A stretch of 64,000 bases of DNA from Streptomyces sp. NBC_01549 (GCF_026339955.1 NZ_JAPEPW010000001.1:3436501-3500500); one strand, 5' to 3'; shown: positions 27,351 to 35,698, counted from the first letter of the stretch. Notes: generated by a model not told the origin, from the sequence alone. Numbers and translations are program-made.

Positions 27351-28847
27351 CTCGGGCACGCGGGCCGGTGCGGTCGCGTGTATGGGGGCCTTCGAGGTGA
27401 CCATCAGGCCCGCGACCAGACCGGCCAGGAGCATGATGCCGCCGGCCCACCAGATGGCGACCGTGTAGCCGTGCACGATGCCCTCGCGGACGGTGAGGGC
27501 CTTCTGGGCGGGGCCGGTGAGATGCGCGGCGATGTACGCCGCACCGCTGGTGGTGGCGATGGTGTTCAGCAGGGCCGTACCGATCGAGCCGCCCACCTGC
27601 TGTGAGGTGTTGACGGTCGCGGACGTGACGCCGGAGTCCTGCGGAGCGACCCCGGCGGTGGCGGTGGCGAAGATCGGCATGAAGATCAGGCCCATGCCGA
27701 GGCCCAGCAGGATCAGGCCGGGCAGCAGGTGGCCCGCGTAGTCGGTGTCGACCTTGAGGTGGGTGAAGAACAGCAGCCCGGAGGTCGCGAGAAGCGTGCC
27801 GGGGACCATCAGCACGCGCGGCACCACGTGGCGCAGCAGCCGCGCCGAGATCTGCGTGGTGCAGATGACGATCGCGGCCGTCATGGGCAGGAAGGCCAGG
27901 CCTGTCGTCACGGGCGAGTACCCGAGGATGACCTGCAGGTAGTAGGTCGTGAACAGGAACATGCCGAACATGCCGATGACGGCGAGGGCCATCGTCAGGA
28001 AGCAGCCCGCACGCGTGCGGTCCCCGATGATGTGGAGGGGGAGCAGCGGACTCGGTGCCTTCGCCTGCCAGAACGCGAACGCGGTCAGCAGGACGGTTCC
28101 GCCCGCGAGGAGGGCCGACACCAGTGGGTCCGTCCAGCCGCGCGGCTCCGCCTCGCTGACCCCGTAGACGATCGTGACCAGTCCGCCGCAGCCCAGCAGC
28201 ACACCGGGGATGTCGAGCCGGGCGCCGGCGTTGCCCGGGGGGTCGGGCAGCAGCGCGAACGCGCCGATGACCCCGACGGCGGCTATGGGGATGTTGACGT
28301 ACAGGCACCAGCGCCAGTTCAGGTACTCGGTCAGCAGCCCGCCCGCGATGAGTCCGATCGCGGAGCCGCTGCCGGCGAGGGCGCTGTAGACGCCGAAGGC
28401 CTTTCCGCGCTCCTTCGGGTCGGTGAAGGTGGTGGTCAGGAGGCTGAGCGCGGAGGGGGCGAGGACGGCGGCGAAGGCCCCTTGGAGGGCGCGGGCGCCG
28501 AAGAGCATGCCGGGGGTGGTGGCCGCGCCGCCGAACGCGGAGGCGACCGCGAAGCCGATGAGCCCGAAGACGAACGTGCGTTTGCGGCCGACCAGGTCGG
28601 CGATCCGGCCGCCGAGCAGGAGAAGACCGCCGAAGGCCAGCGTGTACGCGGTGATGACCCACTGACGGTTGCCGTCGGACATGCCGAGAGCGCGCTGTGC
28701 GGAGGGGAGCGCGATGTTCACGATGGTCGCGTCGAGGACGACCATCAGCTGTGCGAGGGCGATGATCACCAGGCCCCACCAGCGGCGGGTGGTTGCGCGT
28801 TCGGGGCTTCCAGGGGCTCCGGTCTCACCTGAATGGGGGGCGCTCAC
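27339..28847 (-). CDS. MFS drug exporter, DHA2 (14-TM) type
   Basis: A 502-residue exporter counted from GTG 28847; a TTG at 28907 overlapping the upstream stop would add 20 residues. It has about 14 hydrophobic segments, beginning WGLVIIALAQLMVVLDATIVNIALP, with the DHA2 motif A loop GGRIADLVGRKRTF and motif C GSGSAIGLIAGGLLTEYLNWRW. Such proteins export antibiotics, dyes or quaternary compounds using the proton gradient. It is the second gene behind the quinone oxidoreductase (57 bp gap), so the SoxR-type promoter at 29973-30003 may control both. Confidence 0.9.
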   Translation of the reverse strand: MSAPHSGETGAPGSPERATTRRWWGLVIIALAQLMVVLDATIVNIALPSAQRALGMSDGNRQWVITAYTLAFGGLLLLGGRIADLVGRKRTFVFGLIGFAVASAFGGAATTPGMLFGARALQGAFAAVLAPSALSLLTTTFTDPKERGKAFGVYSALAGSGSAIGLIAGGLLTEYLNWRWCLYVNIPIAAVGVIGAFALLPDPPGNAGARLDIPGVLLGCGGLVTIVYGVSEAEPRGWTDPLVSALLAGGTVLLTAFAFWQAKAPSPLLPLHIIGDRTRAGCFLTMALAVIGMFGMFLFTTYYLQVILGYSPVTTGLAFLPMTAAIVICTTQISARLLRHVVPRVLMVPGTLLATSGLLFFTHLKVDTDYAGHLLPGLILLGLGMGLIFMPIFATATAGVAPQDSGVTSATVNTSQQVGGSIGTALLNTIATTSGAAYIAAHLTGPAQKALTVREGIVHGYTVAIWWAGGIMLLAGLVAGLMVTSKAPIHATAPARVPESVP

Positions 28848-28903
28848 TTGCCCAGAAGACCATGAATTGGTATATGACGCATCTTTCCGGACGCTTCCCC
28901 TGG

Positions 28904-29884
28904 TCAAGGCTCCAGGACCACTTTTCCCAGGGTGGCGCGGGTCTCCAGGGCCCGGTGGGCTCCGGCCGCGTCGGCCAGCGGGAAACGGGTCACGGCCGGG
29001 GTGAGGCGGCCCGCGGCGGCCTCGGCGAGGGCCCTCAGTTCCAGCGTGCGGACGGGGTCGGGACCGCCCGCCGCGCGCAGCATCACGGGGCCGAGGACCT
29101 GCTGGGTCACGCCCTCCACGAGCAGTGGCCCGCCGCTCTGAATGCCTTCGCCGGACCAGCCGAAGACGAGGTGTTTGCCGCCGGGGCCGAGGAGGTCGAC
29201 GGCGGCGCGGGCGACGTCGCCGCCGACGCCGTCGAAGACGACGGTGACCGGTTTCCCGTCCAGATGGGCGCGGACCCGGTTCGGCCAGCCGCCGTCCTTG
29301 TAGTCGACGGACAGGTCGGCGCCGTTCTCGCGGACGCGGGCCACCTTCTCCGGGCCGCCCGCGAGACCGATCACAGTGGCACTCGTGTGCCGGGCGTACT
29401 GGACGAGGAGGGTGCCGATACCGCCCGCGGCGGCGGGGATCAGGGCCACGGAGTCGGGGCCCAGCCCGGCGAACTGGAGGATCCCCATCGTCGTACGGCC
29501 CGTTCCGATCATGGCTACGGCCTGGGCGAAGTCCAGGTTCTCCGGTATCTCGTGCAGGCGGTCGACGCCGGTGACGGCCAGTTCGGCGTAGCCTCCGGGG
29601 ACGAAGCCGAGGTGGGCGACGACGCGCCTGCCCAGCCAGTGCCCCTCGACGCCGTCGCCGAGAGCCTCGACCGTGCCGGCGACCTCACGGCCGGGGATCG
29701 TGGGCAGCGGGGTGGGGGCGGGCGCGGGGCCCTGGGTACCCGCGCGCAGGGCGGCGTCCAGGAGGTGCACACCGGCCGCGGCGACGGCGATACGGACCTG
29801 GCCAGGGCTCGGAAGGGGATCCTCGGTCTTCTCGTAGGTGAGGTTCTCGGCCGGGCCGAAGGTGTGCAGGCGGACGGCGTGCAT
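28904..29884 (-). CDS. zinc-independent quinone oxidoreductase (MDR family), SoxR-regulon type
   Basis: This 326-residue medium-chain dehydrogenase/reductase has a GroES-like N-domain (LPSPGQVRIAVAAAGVHLLD, IPGREVAGTVEALGDGV) and a Rossmann domain with the NADPH loop AAAGGIGTLLVQYA at about 152-165. Zinc ligands are lacking, as in quinone oxidoreductases. It probably reduces quinones with NADPH. ATG 29884 follows GAGGGAG. Upstream are a 10-bp tandem repeat and a SoxR box with a 19-bp spacer. By gene order and operator it corresponds to the S. coelicolor SoxR target SCO4266 (from memory), which responds to redox-active pigments such as actinorhodin. Confidence 0.9.
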   Translation of the reverse strand: MHAVRLHTFGPAENLTYEKTEDPLPSPGQVRIAVAAAGVHLLDAALRAGTQGPAPAPTPLPTIPGREVAGTVEALGDGVEGHWLGRRVVAHLGFVPGGYAELAVTGVDRLHEIPENLDFAQAVAMIGTGRTTMGILQFAGLGPDSVALIPAAAGGIGTLLVQYARHTSATVIGLAGGPEKVARVRENGADLSVDYKDGGWPNRVRAHLDGKPVTVVFDGVGGDVARAAVDLLGPGGKHLVFGWSGEGIQSGGPLLVEGVTQQVLGPVMLRAAGGPDPVRTLELRALAEAAAGRLTPAVTRFPLADAAGAHRALETRATLGKVVLEP

Positions 29885-29900
29885 GACGGGCTCCCTCGCT

Positions 29901-29940
29901 GTGTGCCGGGGGGTGCCGGGGTGTGCCGGGGTGTGCCGGG
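29901..29940. repeat. four 10-bp tandem repeats in the 5' leader
   Basis: GTGTGCCGGG is repeated at 29901, 29911 (one or two changes), 29921 and 29931. The tract lies between the predicted promoter and the start codon of the quinone oxidoreductase gene and would be transcribed as a C/A-rich leader. Confidence 0.8.
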
Positions 29941-29972
29941 GGTGTGCTTGGTGTTCGGCGGTGGTGGGCCCC

Positions 29973-30003
29973 AGCGTTCAGCCTCAAGCGCGCTTGAGGT
30001 CAA
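29973..30003 (-). promoter_or_regulatory. SoxR box and promoter
   Basis: CCTCAAGCGCGCTTGAGG (29982-29999) is a perfect 18-bp palindrome matching the SoxR operator CCTCAAG-N4-CTTGAGG. On the minus strand it is embedded between -35 TTGACC (30003-29998) and -10 AACGCT (29978-29973) with a 19-bp spacer. That is the overlong spacing MerR-family activators untwist, and the same geometry as E. coli soxS. Confidence 0.9.
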
Positions 30004-30098
30004 GGCGCGGGTGTGGGGCGTCCTCGGCGGCGCGGGTCGGGGCGTCGGCAGTGGGACGGGTCGGGGGCGTTGTCAGTGGGGGAGTGCAGGATGGGGGC

Positions 30099-30797
30099 AT
30101 GGTGCGGAAAGCGGCGGGCGGGGCGAGTGGGCGGGGCCAGGGGGCGCGGCGGCCGGAGGTGAGGCTGCCGCCGTTGGAGCCCCATGACGGCTCCGGGCTG
30201 GAGCCGGACGGGGACTACGACGGGCTGGAGTTCCGGGAGGCCGACTTCGTCGGGCAGGACGGCGCAGGAGCGACCTTCATGGACTGCGCCCTGACGGGGT
30301 GCGCGCTGGACGAGACGCGACTGCGCCACGCGCGGGTGCTGGACTCGGTTCTGACGGGCATACGGGGCGTGGGCACCGATCTCGCCGAGTCGACCTTGCG
30401 TGACGTCGAGCTGGTGGACGCCCGCCTGGGCGGGGTGCAGCTGCACGGTTCGGTACTGGAGCGGGTCCTGATCCGCGGCGGCAAGATCGACTACCTGAAC
30501 CTGCGCAAGGCCCGGCTCAAGGACGTCGTCTTCGAGGGGTGCGTGCTGGTCGAGCCGGATTTCGGGGGCGCCCGGCTGGAGCGCGTGGAGTTCGTGGACT
30601 GCGTCCTGAGGGGGGCGGACCTCACCGCGGCCACCCTGACGGACGTTGATTTGCGCCACGCGGCGGAGGTGGACATCGCGCGAGGCGTGGACCGGCTGGC
30701 GGGGGCGGTGATCAGTCCGAGCCAGCTGCTCGATCTGGCGCCCGTGTTCGCCGCGGCGCTGGGGGTGCGGGTGGACGGGGGACCGGGAGGGGAATGA
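30099..30797 (+). CDS. pentapeptide-repeat protein
   Basis: The 232-residue protein has a basic first 20 residues and then about 25 five-residue repeats (DGLEFREADFVGQD, LTGCALDETRLRHARVLD, RLKDVVFEGCVLVEPDFGGARLERVEF, LRGADLTAATLTDVDLRHA) that form a right-handed quadrilateral beta-helix. The end is helical (ISPSQLLDLAPVFAAALG). Members range from DNA-mimicking gyrase protectors (Qnr, MfpA) to unknown roles. The ATG at 30099 is in frame; the ATG at 30091 is not. Confidence 0.85.
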   Translation: MVRKAAGGASGRGQGARRPEVRLPPLEPHDGSGLEPDGDYDGLEFREADFVGQDGAGATFMDCALTGCALDETRLRHARVLDSVLTGIRGVGTDLAESTLRDVELVDARLGGVQLHGSVLERVLIRGGKIDYLNLRKARLKDVVFEGCVLVEPDFGGARLERVEFVDCVLRGADLTAATLTDVDLRHAAEVDIARGVDRLAGAVISPSQLLDLAPVFAAALGVRVDGGPGGE

Positions 30798-30876
30798 GCG
30801 AATGAGTGATCGGGGTCGCGACCGGGGCCGGGGCGGGGTCCGGAGCCGATCGCGGCCGACTGGGGGGTACGGGGGC

Positions 30877-31377
30877 TCAGCCCACTCGGGGGAAGCGGGC
30901 CTGGAGGGTCCAGATCGCCGGGTTCTCGGCGAGGTCGTCGTGCAGGTCGGTGAGGTCGGCGATCAGGTCGTGCAGGAAGTCGCGGGCCTCGCGGCGGAGT
31001 GCGGAGTGGGAGAAGGTCAGCGGCTCCTCGTCGCCCGGCATCCAGTCGGCCTCGATGTCGACCCAGCCGAAGCGCCGCTCGAAGAGCATGCGGTCGGTCG
31101 ACTCGGTGAAGTCGAGCTCCGCGTGCTGGGGGCGCGAGGCCCTGCTGCCGCGCGGGTCCCGGTCGAGCTGCTCCACGATGTCGCACAGCGCCCACGCGAA
31201 GTCGAGCACCGGTACCCATCCCCAGGCTGTGGACAGCTCCCGGTCCGCCTTGGTGTCGGCGAGGTAGACGTCACCGCAGAACAGGTCGTGCCGCAGCGCG
31301 TGGACGTCCGCGCGGCGGTAGTCGGTCTGCGGGGGGTCGGGGAAGCGGTTGGAGAGGGCGTAGCCGATGTCGAGCAC
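30877..31377 (-). CDS. conserved hypothetical protein, 166 residues or slightly longer
   Basis: GTG at 31377 is the first standard start, but coding-like sequence continues upstream without a stop for about 25 codons (HDTITYVLDIGYALSNRF reads naturally across the GTG). Either a CTG near 31426 is used or the start is lost. The protein is acidic and has GDVYLADTKADRELSTAWGW, LDFAWALCDIVEQL and AELDFTESTDRM. I do not recognise a characterised family. It has no signal or membrane segment. It is divergent from and overlapping the leader of the metallopeptidase gene. Confidence 0.65.
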   Translation of the reverse strand: MLDIGYALSNRFPDPPQTDYRRADVHALRHDLFCGDVYLADTKADRELSTAWGWVPVLDFAWALCDIVEQLDRDPRGSRASRPQHAELDFTESTDRMLFERRFGWVDIEADWMPGDEEPLTFSHSALRREARDFLHDLIADLTDLHDDLAENPAIWTLQARFPRVG

Positions 31378-31417
31378 GTAGGTGATGGTGTCATGGGCCT
31401 GTGGGTGAGGGGCCTCG

Positions 31418-31431
31418 TAGGATCGCAGGTG
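31418..31431 (+). promoter_or_regulatory. candidate leaderless promoter of the M1 peptidase
   Basis: TAGGAT at 31418-31423 is followed by 7 nt and the GTG start at 31431, so the transcript would begin at the start codon. A good -35 is not visible. Confidence 0.35.
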
Positions 31432-32852
31432 TGCCCCGATCTTCCGTCACCGTCCGCTTTGCTCTGGCCCCGGCCCTCGCTCTCGCGCTCGCCCTCACCG
31501 CGTGCGGCGGAGGCGGTGTGCACGGTAAGCCCGGTGCCGCCGGGGTCCGGGATCCGTACTTCCCGAAGTCGGGCAACGGTGGCTACGACGTCACGCACTA
31601 CGCCCTGACCCTGTCCTACGACCCCAAGGCACGCCATCTCGACGGAACCGCCGAGATCACCGCCCGGGCCACCCAGAACCTCAGCGCCTTCGACCTGGAC
31701 CTCAAGGGCCTGGACGTCTCCGCCGTCACCGTCGAGGGCAAGGAGGCCCGCTGGAACCGGGCGGGCCAGGAGCTGACCGTGCGCCCACACACCGATCTCG
31801 ACGAGGGCGAGACGTTCCGCGCGACGGTCCGCTACTCGGGCACGCCGGAGACGCTCACCGACGCGGACGGCTCGCAGGAGGGCTGGCTGCGCACGGCAGA
31901 CGGCGCCCTCGCCCTCGGTGAACCCACCGGCTCGATGGCCTGGTTCCCCGGCGACAACCACCCCTCCGACAAGGCGACGTACGACATCGCCGTCACCGTC
32001 CCGAAGAACCTGAACGCGGTCTCCAACGGCGAGTTGAAGAGCGAGACGACGACCGCCGACGGTCGCAAGACCTTCACCTGGCACACCGCCGAACCGATGG
32101 CGAGCTACGTCGCCACGCTCGCGATCGGCCGGTACGACATCACGCGCTCGACGACGAAGAGCGGCCTGCCGGTGTACGTGGCGGTGGACCCGACGCAGAC
32201 CGCGGCCGCGAAGAAGGTGCTGTCCGAGATCCCCGAGATCATGGACTGGGAGGAGTACAACTTCGGCCCGTACCCCTTCTCCTCGACGGGCGCGATCGTG
32301 GACCGCGGCGGCGACTCGGGCTACGCCCTGGAGACCCAGAACCGCCCCGTCTTCCCCGGCGCCCCGGACACCGAGACCCTCGTCCACGAACTGGCCCACC
32401 AGTGGTACGGCGACTCGGTCACCCCCAAGTCCTGGCAGGACATGTGGCTCAACGAGGGCTTCGCCACGTACGCGGAGTGGCTGTGGCAGGAGGACCACGG
32501 CGGCGACACCGCGGACGAGATCTTCAACTCCCTCTACAGGGGCGACCGCTACGACACCGCCGCGAAGAACAAGGCGGTCTGGGCCTTCCCGCCCGCCAGA
32601 CCCTCCAGCGCGGCCCACATCTCCGACGCGCCCGTCTACGAACGTGGCGCGATGGTCCTGCACAAGATCCGCCGGACCGTCGGCGACGACACGTTCTACG
32701 ACATCGTCCAGGGCTGGGCCGCCACCCACCGCCACGCCAACGCGTCCACGGCCGACTTCACGGCCTACGTCGAGAAGAAGGCCCCGGACAAGGACTTCAG
32801 CGGCATCTGGAAGGACTGGCTGTACGGAGAGGGCAAGCCGCCCCGGGCATGA
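31431..32852 (+). CDS. secreted lipoprotein metallopeptidase, M1 aminopeptidase family
   Basis: The 473-residue protein has a GTG start at 31431. The signal with lipobox ALTAC places the mature protein on the outside of the membrane. The N-terminal M1 beta-domain spans about 45-230. The substrate loop GYALETQNRPVF replaces the classical GxMEN. The zinc site is complete: HELAH at 319-323 and E342 in NEGF. The C-terminal ARM-like helical domain of full-length aminopeptidase N is missing, as is normal in this roughly 450-residue Streptomyces subclass. It should trim peptides outside the cell. Confidence 0.9.
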   Translation: MPRSSVTVRFALAPALALALALTACGGGGVHGKPGAAGVRDPYFPKSGNGGYDVTHYALTLSYDPKARHLDGTAEITARATQNLSAFDLDLKGLDVSAVTVEGKEARWNRAGQELTVRPHTDLDEGETFRATVRYSGTPETLTDADGSQEGWLRTADGALALGEPTGSMAWFPGDNHPSDKATYDIAVTVPKNLNAVSNGELKSETTTADGRKTFTWHTAEPMASYVATLAIGRYDITRSTTKSGLPVYVAVDPTQTAAAKKVLSEIPEIMDWEEYNFGPYPFSSTGAIVDRGGDSGYALETQNRPVFPGAPDTETLVHELAHQWYGDSVTPKSWQDMWLNEGFATYAEWLWQEDHGGDTADEIFNSLYRGDRYDTAAKNKAVWAFPPARPSSAAHISDAPVYERGAMVLHKIRRTVGDDTFYDIVQGWAATHRHANASTADFTAYVEKKAPDKDFSGIWKDWLYGEGKPPRA

Positions 32853-32923
32853 CCGGGCGGACCGGCCCTCCGAGATGAGCCGCCGGACAGACCCTGTCCG
32901 GACAGGACCTGGCCGGACAGGCC

Positions 32924-34093
32924 CTAAGAGCTCCGAACCCGGCCCCCGGACCGGCTCCCCGACATGAAGTCGACGATGTCGGGAACCGCCTCCCGCAGGG
33001 TGCGGAAGTGACGGTGGACGCCTTCCACGGCGACGGGAGCGTTGACCCCCCACACCGTCATGCCGGCCCGCAGCCCGGACCGGACTCCGGAGGCGGCGTC
33101 CTCGATGACCAGACAGTCCCGCGGCCGGGCGCCGAGCCGCTCGGCGGCGAGCAGATAGGGAACCGGTGACGGCTTGCCCTCGTCGACGCAGGCGGCGTCC
33201 ACGACGACGTCCGGGACGGGCAGGCCGGTCCGCGCGAAGCGCCCGCGCACCCGGTGCTCGTAGTTCGAGGTCACCAGCGCCCAGGCCGTCCGGGGCAGCG
33301 CGGCCAGCAGCTCCGCCGCGCCGTCGAACGCCGTGTACGTCCCCGACCTGACGTCGTCGTCCTCCAGTTCGTGCAGGGCGGCCAGGCACGCCTGGGGATC
33401 CCGGTCGGGGGCGACCTGCGCGAAGGTCTCCATCGGCCTGGTCCGCAGCGCCACTCGGTAGACCTCATCGGGGTCCAGTGCGTAGCGGCCCGCCCACGTT
33501 CCCCAGACCCGCCGCTGGTTGGCCACCGCGTCGATCAATGTGCCGTCGACATCGAACAGAACGAACTTCCCGGCTTCGGGCGTCCCGTTCAGCTCCTTGC
33601 GCAACACCGCGCACGGGCGGCCCAGTTGGAGATCCTTCCGATGGTCGATGGTCTCGTAGCCGAGGGTGGTCCAGAAGGCGAGGCCCTGGGGGTTGTTGTC
33701 GAGGACGGCGAGGCGGGCGGCGTCTCGGCCGGCGCGGCGGAACCTCGCCTCGACGAGGGCCACGAGCTCACGCCCGTATCCCTGCCGCCGCTCCCTCGCG
33801 TCCACGATCAGCAGTCCGATCCACGGATCCGGATCGGTGGGGTCGGGGTGGTGCGCGAGGGTGATCGCGACCCCGACCAGTCGCCCCGCCCTGCGCGCGA
33901 GCAGCACCTCCACCCCCGGATGCGCCAACTCCCCGGTGAGCGCCGCCGCGACCTGCTCCGGCCGGATGTCGTAGGCGTCGGGGAAATCCCCGCTCAGGGA
34001 GAAGAACTCGTGGTGGGAGGCGTAGAGGGAGGTGAGTTCGCTGAGGACGGCGACGGGGATGTCCTGGTCGGGCGCGAGGGCTTCGAGAATCAC
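32924..34093 (-). CDS. GNAT acetyltransferase fused to a HAD hydrolase
   Basis: A two-domain fusion of 389 residues from GTG 34093; a TTG at 34111 adds 6. The N-terminal GNAT domain (about 1-165) has motif A WIGLLIVDARERRQGYGREL and motif B DNNPQGLAFWTTLGY. The C-terminal HAD phosphatase of the beta-phosphoglucomutase/PGP type (about 175-380) has motif I FDVDGTLID (D181, D183), motif II VTSN, motif III KPSPVPYLLA and motif IV LVIEDAASGV. Substrates are unknown; a sugar-phosphate or aminoglycoside-like substrate handled by both activities is possible. A TAGCCT box 7 nt before GTG 34093 suggests a leaderless message. Confidence 0.82.
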   Translation of the reverse strand: MILEALAPDQDIPVAVLSELTSLYASHHEFFSLSGDFPDAYDIRPEQVAAALTGELAHPGVEVLLARRAGRLVGVAITLAHHPDPTDPDPWIGLLIVDARERRQGYGRELVALVEARFRRAGRDAARLAVLDNNPQGLAFWTTLGYETIDHRKDLQLGRPCAVLRKELNGTPEAGKFVLFDVDGTLIDAVANQRRVWGTWAGRYALDPDEVYRVALRTRPMETFAQVAPDRDPQACLAALHELEDDDVRSGTYTAFDGAAELLAALPRTAWALVTSNYEHRVRGRFARTGLPVPDVVVDAACVDEGKPSPVPYLLAAERLGARPRDCLVIEDAASGVRSGLRAGMTVWGVNAPVAVEGVHRHFRTLREAVPDIVDFMSGSRSGGRVRSS

Positions 34094-34127
34094 GCGGTGC
34101 AGGCTAGCCAATGGGACCCGCCTGCCG

Positions 34128-34159
34128 CGCCCGTGCCCGGTGGTGGCTGGGCACGGGCG
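34128..34159 (-). terminator. hairpin after the NTF2-VOC gene
   Basis: CGCCCGTGCCC (34128-34138) pairs with GGGCACGGGCG (34149-34159) around a 10-nt loop, about 20 bp past the stop of the upstream minus-strand gene. Confidence 0.75.
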
Positions 34160-34179
34160 GGGAGGGGGGGAGGGGAGGG

Positions 34180-35058
34180 TCAGGTCCTGTCAGGGGTGGA
34201 CGGGGGGCGGGGGCCGCCGAAGCCGTGTTCGGAGAGGTCGAACCAGTTGCCCTCCGGGTCCATGGCCCGGTACTCGGCGAAGGGGCGGTCGGTGAAGCGT
34301 TCGGCGGGCTTGTTGGCGCCCGCTTCCACCAGGGCCGCCGAGGTGGTCTCCGTATCGGAGATGTGGAAGCCGAAGTGGTTCATGCCGAGCGGGGTGTCGC
34401 CGTCGAGCCGGTGCTTGATGAGGGCCAGGGAGAGATACCCGTCGGAGAGAAAGCAACTGCCGTCGGGGTCCCGGTGGAAGAGTTCCATCGAGAAGATCGA
34501 GGTGTAGAAGGCGGCCAGTTTCTCCGGGTCCCGGGCGACTATCGCCAGGTGGCGGAGTTTCGGACGGGCCGCGGACCCGGGGGACGTGGCTGTCGTCGCT
34601 GTCACGGGGGGCTTCTCGGGCTCGGGGGCTTTCACCGGGCGTGCCTCCTTGGGGGCGGTGGCCGGGATCATGTTGTGGAACGCCGTGATCTGCCAGGCCC
34701 CGGTGGCGGTCTGTTCGACCACGGCCAGGGCGTGTGTCGTGGCCAGGGTCGTGCCGTCGGCGGTGCGGGTGACGGTGGACTCGGCCTCGACCGTGGCCAG
34801 GTCGGGGCGCAGCCGGCGGACGGCGATGATCCGGGCGTCCAGGCGTGTGGCCGCGTACAGGGTGCGGAACAGGCCGTCGTGGGCCGCCTCGACGCCCGCG
34901 CGGCCCGGCGGCTTGTCCCCGCGTACGGAGGTGAAGTCGCAGTCCGGGGAGAAGTTCGAGGCGAAGAGCGCGGCGTCGGCCGATGCCCAGGCGCGGGCCA
35001 TCGTTTCCCACAGGGTGTGGATCGAGTGCGTTTCGTCGGTCGTCATGACGTCAGACAC
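34180..35058 (-). CDS. SnoaL/NTF2-like domain fused to a VOC (glyoxalase-like) domain
   Basis: 292 residues. The NTF2-like cone fold covers about 8-135 (HTLWETMARAWASADAALFASNF, TTHALAVVEQTATGAWQITAFHN), typical of the SgcJ/EcaC/SnoaL type. A Pro/Glu/Ala linker (about 136-165) leads to a VOC domain (LRHLAIVARDPEKLAAFYTS, MNHFGFHISD, YRAMDPEGNWFDLSEHG) with the usual metal-ligand positions H and E. It might act on a small reactive or antibiotic-like molecule. Its start lies 8 bp inside the JAB-like gene, so the pair is translationally coupled. Confidence 0.82.
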   Translation of the reverse strand: MSDVMTTDETHSIHTLWETMARAWASADAALFASNFSPDCDFTSVRGDKPPGRAGVEAAHDGLFRTLYAATRLDARIIAVRRLRPDLATVEAESTVTRTADGTTLATTHALAVVEQTATGAWQITAFHNMIPATAPKEARPVKAPEPEKPPVTATTATSPGSAARPKLRHLAIVARDPEKLAAFYTSIFSMELFHRDPDGSCFLSDGYLSLALIKHRLDGDTPLGMNHFGFHISDTETTSAALVEAGANKPAERFTDRPFAEYRAMDPEGNWFDLSEHGFGGPRPPSTPDRT

Positions 35059-35698
35059 CTACCGCGGTGCTCGTACGGACGCGCAGGGGGAGTTCGGTGC
35101 AGCCGCTGTCGAGATGTTCGGCCGGTGGCGGGGCCCAGGCCGCGAGCGCGTGGTAGAACGCGTCGGCCCGGCGCTCCAGGTAGCAGATGATGTTGATCGG
35201 CCAGGCCGTTCGGCCGAAGACGTGGCGGTCCATGGGGGTGGGGCGCTCACTGAGGACGACGGCGCGTTCCTGCGGCGGACCTATGCGGTGCCAGTCGGGG
35301 TGCATGTGGATGGAGCCCAGCAGTTCCAGGCCCAGGGCGTCGGCTTCCTTGGAGGCCTTGAGGAGGTCCCGGGAGTCGATCCACCAGGCGCGGTGCTCGT
35401 TCTCGTACGCCGGTCCGAAGCGGGGCACGATCGTCTCGCTGAACTCGAGGCGGGCTGCCGGGTCCGTGGTGCGTGCGTTGCGGCCGAAGGCGACGCGCTC
35501 GATGTGGAGGGTGCCCCGGCCGGCGTTGCCCAGGAGCAGGGCGAAGCAGGGGAGGGGGGTTCGGGGGGTGATGAGCTGGTACTCGGTGACCGCGGCGGTG
35601 AGGAAGTCGTCGAGTGCCTGGTTGTCCATCAGGACGGTGGGGGGAGCGTTGTCGCTCGTACAGTGCTCGTCCGATAAGTCGGACATGGGGTGGGACAT
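35051..35698 (-). CDS. JAB/MPN-like metalloprotease-fold protein
   Basis: 215 residues from ATG 35698 (ATG 35686 is also possible). The region ENEHRAWWIDSRDLLKASKEADALGLELLGSIHMHPDWHRIG contains the HxHP element of a JAMM zinc site preceded by a candidate glutamate. The downstream aspartate of HxHPx(n)D may be D in HPDWH or in the later TPMDRHVFG, so full catalytic competence is uncertain. The layout of a beta strand followed by GSIHMHP is typical of bacterial JAB proteins that cleave isopeptide or ubiquitin-like conjugates. It is the first gene of a two-gene operon. No partner E1/E2 or ubiquitin-like gene lies beside it. Confidence 0.65.
   Translation of the reverse strand: MSHPMSDLSDEHCTSDNAPPTVLMDNQALDDFLTAAVTEYQLITPRTPLPCFALLLGNAGRGTLHIERVAFGRNARTTDPAARLEFSETIVPRFGPAYENEHRAWWIDSRDLLKASKEADALGLELLGSIHMHPDWHRIGPPQERAVVLSERPTPMDRHVFGRTAWPINIICYLERRADAFYHALAAWAPPPAEHLDSGCTELPLRVRTSTAVGV

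Noticed and set aside
29838..30098. Upstream extension of the pentapeptide-repeat gene
   Set aside because: The region has no repeats, overlaps the SoxR promoter and the tandem repeats of the divergent gene, and is therefore not coding.
31017..33389. 790-codon frame on the minus strand opposite the M1 peptidase
   Set aside because: It is antisense to a gene with intact catalytic motifs and has no ribosome site or conserved segment.
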